NCBI GenBank assembly: GCA_949128115.1
Contig: OX421966.1
Coordinates: forward strand, 55,425,416-55,489,415
Source of the DNA: Anaspis maculata
Lineage: Eukaryota; Arthropoda; Insecta; Coleoptera; Scraptiidae
Reading direction: 5' to 3'
Length of the DNA stretch: 64,000 nucleotides
Part shown: positions 12,644-22,100 of the stretch, one piece after another
How positions within the stretch are numbered: the first letter of the stretch is position 1
Layout of the letters: every line of letters begins with the position of its first letter
The notes under the pieces: generated by a model
Database searches by the model: none
What the model was told of the DNA's origin: nothing
What the model saw: the letters and a program-made list of their open reading frames with translations, nothing else
Translations under genes and position numbers: made by a program

Positions 12644-13174
12644 CTAGTTTCCAGAACTACCAAGCAGCTTCAAAGCAGCCTCCTTCAGTTGTTTCTTCAT
12701 CACTTTTCCGGTGGGAGTCTTAGGGATGCTGTCGACGATCAACAGGCCACCCCTCAGCTGCTCATGATCAGTGGCTTTCTGAGCCATGTACTCCAAAATG
12801 TCCTTCTTCGCGCTCGCGGCCTCGCTGTTTTCGTTCAGCACGACGCAAGCGGCCGGAAGATCGCCGTTCTTCTCGTCGGCGATGCCAAACACTGCGGCCT
12901 CTCTGACGTCGGGATGTTCCAGCAGGATGGCCTCGATGGCACCGGGAGCTATCTGGTAGCCCTGGTACTTGAGCATTTCCTTGATTCGTTCTACTATATA
13001 GAGGCAGTGGTCCTCGTCGTAGTAGCCCACGTCTCCGGTTTTGATGTAGCCGTCTCGATCGAAGGCGGCCGAACTGTCGCCGTGCAGGTAGCCGATCATC
13101 ACGCCTTTGGATTTGATCCGAATTTCTCCGTACTGGTTCGGGCCCAGCGGCTGGTCCGTTTCCAAGTCAACGAT
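12644..13174 (-). CDS. Gene A exon 5 (residues 366-541, C-terminal lid domain)
   Basis: The exon is 531 bases including TAG at 12644-12646, with an ATTGCAG acceptor. It encodes the mobile C-terminal domain: KTGD, the VERIKE hinge, KYQGYQIAP (A8) and PKTPTGK (A10). The stop comes two residues before the stops of B and C, because the codons for NNW after SGN are altered. Confidence 0.93.
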   Translation of the reverse strand: MVDLETDQPLGPNQYGEIRIKSKGVMIGYLHGDSSAAFDRDGYIKTGDVGYYDEDHCLYIVERIKEMLKYQGYQIAPGAIEAILLEHPDVREAAVFGIADEKNGDLPAACVVLNENSEAASAKKDILEYMAQKATDHEQLRGGLLIVDSIPKTPTGKVMKKQLKEAALKLLGSSGN

Positions 13175-16100
13175 CTGCAATTCCCGACAAAAATATCAAT
13201 CAAGTACTACAGGTGTCCAAAATGTCGCGCCGCTTTTAAAAAAATCGATAAGGGGTCAAAAAATTGATTTATTAAATTTTCCTGCATAGACTAGGCACAA
13301 AACAGAAAATAAAGTTCAGCGGCATTCACTATTATTGTTTGACAACATGACGTTATAGACTAATTCGACCTCGCTGAATATGTAAATCGCGGTTTCCATT
13401 TCAAAAACTTTATCGGAAGCTTCAAAATCCAAGATGGCGGACAGGGAGCAAGTAAACCGGAAATGTCTTGTTTCTGGGTTTTAGAAGTCCTAGGATTACA
13501 ATTTGACTGTCAGTTTTTAGGTTTTTGAACTCCCTGATCAATCGGAATTGGTTTCAAATGCAACCTATACATTTTCCATGGTAATTATTCTCGCACTATG
13601 ATTTTACTAGCAACCAGAACCAGATTTTTTTTGTTCCGTTCGATTCTTTTCACACTTTTCATGATTCCAAGTATATTTGTTCAGACCGGGTGATACAAAA
13701 CAACAGCAGTAACACTTTATCTGGATGAAATTATGAATATGTCAGAGGCAGTGTGCGTCAAAGAGCATGAAATTACCTATTTAGCCCAGTCAACAAGGAA
13801 AAAATAGCAAAAAAAATCGTGTACTTTTAAAAATTGGTAGGGATGATTTCGAAAGCTTGTTGATTATTGTGTAAAAAGTACTCATCGAAATAGGAGGTGT
13901 AGAGTCGCCGCCATTTTGGATTATTGGTGTAATTGGGTATTTTTTTTCAATTATCTCGATAAATAGCGATCCCATCAGAAAACGGTTTGGTTCAAATAAA
14001 AGGCCATCAAATTGTCTACAAAAAAGATACGTATCACTTTTACGTATCAGCCGAAGTAACAGGGTAATTGGCCTGCGAGCGTCGGGTGTGAGTCGTAGGG
14101 GCGATATTTAATTTCTCACGGTGTCTATGAAAAATCACACTAAACTGCAATGCAATGCTGTTTTGGCAATCTCCGTTGCTGTATAAACGACCAAGTCATC
14201 TTGTGGTCTAGATCGGTTCAGAAATTACTCGAATTTATGCACCTTAGTTCTTCTGAGGAAGAGTAGATTCTCATGATTTATGACTCACCACTCTGTATAA
14301 TAAATTTCTTGTCTCAAGCACCTTGTTTTATGAATGGATCACTGATTATTTCCCCCAAACTTTGTTTCGAAATACCTTTAAGTAACCAAAGTACTGGGAG
14401 CTAATTTTCTCCCGTTGACCCTTTCATATTTTTCAAAATATATATTTTTTATAATCTCTTATGCACTAACGAAGGTTACCAAAAGCAGTGTGGCGTGATT
14501 GAACCGCCTATAGAAATTGTCAATTAAAAATCAAGTTTTCTTCAAGTTAACTCCTTTGAGCTTGTTTTTTCCAAATTTACACATCGGATTCGAGTTCAGG
14601 AGATTGAATTTAGTCGGAAACGATACCAAACTTGTCGTGATCGGTTTTATATGGCCTGGAAAACAAATAGAGCTACCTAGCCGGGCTTCGCTCCCCCCCC
14701 TCCGACCCCCCTTCAACAATGATCGACACTTTTTGTGCCAAAATAGTATTCATCCCCTCCACTTTGAGTTGCAATTTTTCAACCCTCTTCACCAATCACT
14801 CAGAACTCCGAGGTGCGACTTTTGCAGATTTTGAATAAGTAATAGGGTAATAGAAGTAATAGTAATAGAATAAACAGAATACCAAATTTTCAGGACGCCC
14901 ATGTTCTTCCGAGGGTGTGACGATTTTTTTACTCTTTCCCTTACTGATTTGACTGAGGTGCAAAAATTTGAATTTGGCGGGCTCCGCGTTTACCGGAAGT
15001 GGCCCGCCATCAGCCATATGCACCGCAGAACATTTTATGACCTACTTATTCTTTTCGTTTGAGACCAGTTCGGGCGCAATCTGATCATTTTTTGCGGCCG
15101 TGGTGCGAATTCCAGGCGAGTACTGCAATTTACAGCTACTCAAAACATTCGAAGACCTGGGAGACCATGAAGCACACGCGAGAAACTCCGAGAAAATTTC
15201 TACTGAGTTCTCATGGTCTAAGGACTCACTTAAATAAAAATCAGCTTTGAGCGAATTTGTTCCCGGTATTTATGATATGATGTCTAGATTGACTGGGCTA
15301 TACCATAAGCCGCCGCGGCGCATATATGACTTGCCTGTTGATTGAAAAATTTATAACTCCTTAACCGTGAGTTTCGGAGGAACCAAACTTCCCCAAAATA
15401 TTTTTGAAAGCTTTCTCTACACGTGATCCCGCATATGTATGGACTTATTTTGAAAAGCTGATGTAGTTCCCCATAGGTCGAAGTTTTTGTGTCATATTTT
15501 TGTACTTCTTGGGTTTCTAATGATTTGGAAAGACAAGACAACTATGAACATTAGAAAAATGAAAACTATTCTGAACGCTTGAAAAATGACCCAGCATTAG
15601 AACCATGTAAAAAAAATTGCCGTATTTAATATGGTTTTCGACTTCTAGCTGGTTGAACGCAAAAAATTGGAAAAACTTGAAATTGGAAAAATTGTCGAAA
15701 ATAGAGGCTCCGCCCCAGAAGGCACCATTTTTTGTTCTGGAAACAAGGATTTTCGGATCCAGCGGGGTCGAATTAGTCTGAAAGTTTTATCACCAACCGG
15801 TTACCTTTCCATGCCGCTGAACACAGTTTAGAGAGCACTTCTGAAAAATTGAGCCTAGACTAAAAAGCAATCCTATTCCAAAAACTTGGGAAATTTATGT
15901 ATAGAAGACTGCATTGTCAAGACGTCTTTCCTCTCGCCGCTGGACCTTCTCAAGTCGGGACCTGAAATTCACCTTAGTTCGCTTACACATGGCAGCTAGA
16001 ATAGCCGCCATTTCTTCCAGAATATGGTTTTTTAATTCATCCAGTGTAGCAGGAGCTACGGTGACTGCTTTTCCATTGAGGAATCTGACAAAAAAAAGTT

Positions 16101-19100
16101 CAACGGGGCTTTAGATCGGGACTTCCTGGAGACCAAAACTGATGTCCCCCAGTTTGGAAATCACCTTTTCGGGAAATATCCTTTGAGCTGCATCCCTATA
16201 TAACCCCAGTAGAGTTCATTTTGTGGGGTTATCTTGAAGAAAAAATATTCGCTACAGCACCTGCTGCGCTGCATGATTTGAAAAGCACTATTCGGGTAGA
16301 AATGGCGGCTCTATACCAGCTGCTTTGATCGTGCGAGCGATCTCTGGAAAATGTTTGGTCTCAACTTGAAGAGGTGTAGCGGCGAAAGGGAAAACGTGAC
16401 AATGAAGTCTTCTGTATATAAAATTCCAAGTTTTTAGATTAGGATTGCTTTTGAAAAAATTTAATAAGATAATTTCTTACCCCCTTACCGATTTTTTTAA
16501 AAGCGGCGCGACATTTTGGACACCTGTATTACCGTGTGATCAATCGAATTCCTAATTCAGGCAGGCTGTGGCCTGGTCGAAATCATGGGTGCGAAGCTGC
16601 ATTTGGCTAGGGCACAGCCTGCCTTAATTAGGAATTCAATTGATGACACGATAGTAGGCAAATCGACGTCTCAGATCTGTCAAAAGTCATATTTGAGGCA
16701 TTTGACAGCTCGCGGTTGATGTCACTGGGATTGGTATTATTAAATGTTGGGAGTTGTAAGCGTTGAGAGTTTGTGCAAAGTATGTTCCGATATTCGTTTT
16801 AATTAACCAAAATTTTGATTTGCCCAAAAAACTGGTAGCGATTCCGGTTTACTTCCATCGCCCCCGTTCAGAGCAGTTTCGGACAACGCTTTTTGTCCTT
16901 ATGAATTTTCCAACAAAGTCATTGGGATGTGACTATCTATCGGTTTCGATCTATCGGTTTCGTTTCTACGGCATTCCAAATTAATTTCAGTTGATCGGCG
17001 CAGGCCAACTGCAACCGCTGTTCCCGAAAGACGGAGAAGACAATCGATTTTGAACACCCGGTATATTGTGTATTGAGAGCGAAAAGTGATGTTGTTTTCG
17101 TTCGAGGGAATGTTATTTTGGTACGTTGCGTGCCGCTCCACAGAATTTGTGGGCCCGTGATCGGCAGAGAAAAATGCAGGATTATCGTCTATTTATTCCC
17201 GAAAACTAGTAAACAGCTCGTGAGGAATCTGAAATGCAGCACGTCGTCTTCCGGCACTTTATTAATGTAGACGAAACTATCCAAGGTGAAAGTTATTTTC
17301 TTGACACAAGTAAAAAATCACTGAGTGACAATCATCAACATTCCAAGGTCAAATATCCGTGAAAACTGGTGTATATAGATTACGGAAGACCGTGAGTGAT
17401 CTGTCTAAAGAGGCGCGACCGATGACATTTCTGACATTGAAATCAATTGTGGCATGCTATTTGCCAGCTGCGATCCCCAAAGTGAGGTGGTAACTACAGC
17501 TTAATCCTGAAGAATTTTACAAAAGTAAATGGCAAACTGACACGAGAACAAAACCCTTCTAGTACCAACCTACTTCACCATTTTATATTTATTGAAAAAT
17601 GTTTTAGTGCAAATCTGAAAACGGAACTGCTTATCTGGCCGGTTATTATTAAAAAGTTAGAATAACCAACCAATCATTGAATCGTAGACGTAGATCAGTG
17701 GTAAAACCCGTAAAAGTACCTACTTTAATGGAAACTCCGGGTGCAGGTCTTCCGACAGATGCTGGTTTTCGCGCGGCCATCTCCTTGTCTTCTTTGTTTG
17801 GGCGAAAGTACGCCACACCACCTCCTTCCGTGAGGCCATAGACCAGAAGAACTGCGGAATGTTTGAGCAGTTTTCTGGTCCTCTCAAGCTGAATCGGGCT
17901 GAGCGGTGAACCCCCCAAAAGCCATGCTTGAAGCGAAGATGTGTCGTACTTCTCCGCCCCTTCCAGTTCCGTCAGCTGGTAACTGAACAGTGGCGATGTG
18001 AAAATGTCTGTTACCTGGAATTTTGCATGGTCGTTGAAGCAGATCGATCATTCTCATACTTGAAACAGATTGGTGCATGCTGTGGTGCAGAATCTTATGT
18101 AATTTTGTTCCTTGTAATATAAATGCTCCAGTCTAAAAGTCTAAAATGGCCTTGAGCATTTTATATTTTTTTGAAACATTGTAAAGGAGGCCGGGAAAGG
18201 GGAAAGGGGTTGAATATCCTGTGAACAACTCCAGCTAGCTGTAGATAGTGTTTTTATTTACCTTGTATTTTTCTATGGCTTCCAATACTGATTTAGCGTC
18301 GAAATTCGGAGACAGTGCCCGAAAACCTCCATCGTAGAACTTAGAACAAAACATGAAGAATCCAGACACCCAGTATAGAGTGGAAAGATGTATTACGCCA
18401 TCGTTGCGAAATCCAGATTGTCTGGGGAAAAAAAACGAGGTAGAAAATTGATCGTTTTTTGAAGTGGTTCGCCAAAAAAATTGTCCCACTTTGATAGATT
18501 GTAACATTTGAATGGATGGATGTATCGTGTTGATTTTTTTTTGTCAGAATGAGCGTTTCTTTGGCAGCAAGTTCGCATAATTGCAATTTTTTGTCATTAT
18601 TGATTATTATTTTACAGGGTGATTTGAAAAGCTATGATTTTTATATCAAATTTATTGATGTCCATGGCGTAAATGGGTCATCCTGTATATTTCATTTCAA
18701 AGTCATCATAGAGCCTCATGTCTTAGCACTGCATACTCTTTTGGATTTTGATCTTACGTTATTTGTGTCGAAAGATATGATTTTTTTGCCATAATAAGTA
18801 CAGAAAAATACGAGAACGTCAAAAAGTTTTGTTCTAATTTTTTAACGCATAACAATAAATAACTGATAAATGTGAATGAAAAATGAAGAATAATCAATAA
18901 CGGGTAGGGTCACCTATACTTCTTATTACGTCCTGCCATCTTCGTGGCATACTTCTGATAACATTATTGATAAGGTCACCCGAAATGACTTCCCATTCTT
19001 GCTTGTTGAAGGACATTTCCCAGCCCTTCATTTCCATGAGGTTCAATTTCGCGGTCTAATAAATCCTTCTTTGGAGCGCATCCCACGCGTTTTCTATTGG

Positions 19101-22100
19101 ATTGAGGTCTGGTGAAAGCGCCGGCCATTCTATTCTGGTGATATTCTCACGTTGGAAAAATTCATCCACTACGTTGGCTCGAAGCGCGATTGACTATACT
19201 GTATGCAATATTGGAGCGTCGCGCGTCGTGCTACTTCCCTGCGAGAGACCCCAGCCTAAACCATTTCGATTATCCTTTCAAGAATCACACCTTGTAGACG
19301 CGGCATTTTTACAAACAGTGCAATTTGCATAAATGTCAGAACATTATTACTCCCAAAGATATCTCGATTTTTTCATGCAAAATAAACATGCAGTGAATTG
19401 AAAATTGATATCTCTAAAGCCCAGTGAGTTAGACGAGAATCGAAAAAAATATGCAGCGCTAAGACATAAGGCTCTATGATGACCTTGAAATGAAATATAC
19501 AGGGTGACCTATTTACCTCATGTACATCAGTTTATTTGATATAAAAATCATATCTTCACAAATCACCCTGTCAAGTCACTATCAATGATTACAAATGAAT
19601 GCGGTTAAGCACACTTGTTGCCAAAGGAACGCCCTTTCTGACAAAAAGAAACTCAACAAAATACGTTCATCCATTCAAAAGTTACAACCCATCAAAGTAG
19701 GACAATTTTTCAGGCGAACCATTTCAAAAAACGATCAGTGTACATAGGCGGACCCTATTTTCTTGATCGATATTCAGAATGAATCATACGTCACGTGACT
19801 CTGTCTAGACTCTAAATAAACATTTAACCATTGTTAGGGCTTTGAAACGTACTCAGTGCTTGCCATCAGAAAACATGGAACAACAATAATAGCGTTTCTG
19901 GTATTTTTGCATTGCCTTGGCTCAGAGCAATTTGAGGAAAGATAATTGGTTGAAAAATTCTAATCGACCACGTCTAAAACGACAATGAATTTGGGCAATG
20001 CAAATAAATCAAAAATACTATAAGTGAACAACACGAACATAGTTTGACTTGACATTAGCTTGGCAGCATGGAAGATTTTGAATTGTCATCTCAAATGAAG
20101 AAATGTGACTTTTTTTGACATTTCTACTGAAGTAAAAATGACCGCCTAGAAGGCGTGCTGAGTTAAGGGTGCATACATATATCATCGACAATGTTGAGAG
20201 CCGAAAATTGAAAGCATCAGCCATTTCCCAGGGAGATCCCGAACTACAACGACCTGCCAAAAACACAAGTAGTTGATGGCCATGTTAGTGCCGAGATTGG
20301 GGGTTCTATGAAGCGGCAGGTCCGCCCCAACCAGTACCAGTGAAGGCGCCGGGAGGTGAACCTCGTACACTCCCTAAAAGCCACACAAAATAAAAACTCC
20401 CACATATCTTCCGGAAACGTGTGATATGATCCCACGGTGCTGGGAAATAAAATATTATCAAAAACTTCCTCACTCTGGGAGGGAGGCTGTGGCCTGGTCT
20501 CTGGCAGGCAAAGGAGGCTGATTTTGGCCAGGTCAGAGCCTCTCTTGAGTAAGAAAGTTTTTGATCATACGGTACATGAAGCCGTACAGACTCTTGAATC
20601 ATGGTTCGACATGGCTTCCTGCAGGTGACATAATGCGCACATCCAGTTACGTCTTATAGGAGCCCGCGAAAAAGATCAGACGGCTCGGGACAGACACATT
20701 ACAGCTTTTAACTGTCAGTGAATAACGATGTCAGCCCCAATGAAATGCTCTCTCCCTCAGTACTGTCAGATGCTAAATACATCATATGACTTCTCATGAC
20801 AAAGCTGAGCTGTCAGGCGAGTCGTCATGCGTCACGTGACATATCACGTCACACAGATACCAACCTACTACATGCATGAGAACTAATGAATTTTGAACAA
20901 AAATCTCACGCATATCGCAGAGCATTCTCGATCATCCCGTAGCTGTCGGTGCAGATAGCCTTAGGTGACCCTGTGGTGCCGCTGCTGAAGAAAATCGTCG
21001 CCGTCTCGTGCGTGTCCACGGCCACCGGCACGAACTGATCCTCGCCCGGGCCGGGCTTGTCGAAATCCGCGAACGTTTCATACTCGTCCGACTTGCCCCA
21101 AACCACAATTTTCACGCGACTTTTCAACCCGTCGTGCTTCGCCAGCCCTTTTTCCACGACCGGCAGGGCGTGCTCTTCGACGAAGCAAATTTTCGGCGTG
21201 GCCAGCGACAGCAGATGGCCGATTTGCTGCGCGGGCAGTTTCGGATCCAGGGATGCCACCTTGGCGCCGAGGAAATACGCACCCAGCATCGGAACGGCGC
21301 TGTCCAGATGGTTCAGGGTGCAGAGGGCCACCACGTCTTCGGGCGTGACGCCCCTGGCCCTCAGCTGGAGGGCCACCCGGACCGAACGCTTTTTGAAACT
21401 GGCGTAGGTTTCCTTGATGCCGGATGAAACGTCGATCTGTCGAGTGGAAGAATTGTTGACAACCTCAAATCTGTCAAAAGTCATTTGATGCATCACATAA
21501 AATTGACCGCTAGAAGTCACCACACAAAACAACCAGTAGTCCAGTAAAATGAGGTGATTTTTATGCCAAAGTTGGAACTAATTAGGGGCAGGATAGAAAA
21601 AATATGGCGATTTAGAGAATGAAGAACTGATCAAGAAAAACCAAAGTTTCATTTCCAGCCATCCCGGGAACCATGGAAAAAAATGGAGAAGATGGAAAAA
21701 CATGCGCCGCAGTCTTTTTCTTGAAACGGTGAAAGAACGGTGAGAGATATGTGAAAACTGTCAGGGACAAAATTGTAGGGAATTCAATAGTCTACAAAAA
21801 AATCCCCGGGAACATAGTCTTACTTCTTCAGTTCAGCCGTTAATGGCAGTCAAAGTTGCGCGCCGGTCTAGTAAAGTGGAAAAACTGTCCGCGTGACCTT
21901 CTTTCTTGAATCCTGATGCGAGAACGACAAGAGATATCCGAAAATTGTGAGCAACAAAGTTGTAGAGAGTTGAATGCTTCACTAGAAAATCTTTGAGGCC
22001 AATCACTAGCTCCTCCAGTTTAGCCGTGAACCACGTTCGAAGTTGCGCGAAAATCCTGTTGATGAAGTGGTTCTTCTGGGAAACTTACAAAAATCCCAGA

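Larger units (their letters stand above)
13210..16526. mobile_element. 3.3-kb TA-flanked element in intron 4 of gene A, with mariner-type relics
   Basis: The ends CAGGTGTCCAAAATGTCGCG and its inverse are near-perfect and lie between TA dinucleotides. The element sits about 35 bases inside intron 4 from the exon 5 acceptor. It contains two inverted relics of a Tc1/mariner-type transposase C-terminus and a block (about 14530-14725) shared with the palindrome in intron 2 of gene C. The matching interval in gene B lacks it. Confidence 0.85.

Noticed and set aside
12590..13267. 225-aa plus-strand open frame over exon 5 of gene A (and its equivalents over B and C)
   Set aside because: It is antisense to a coding exon that shows clear family motifs and splice sites. 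The frame is a by-product of the GC-rich codon pattern and recurs in all copies for that reason.
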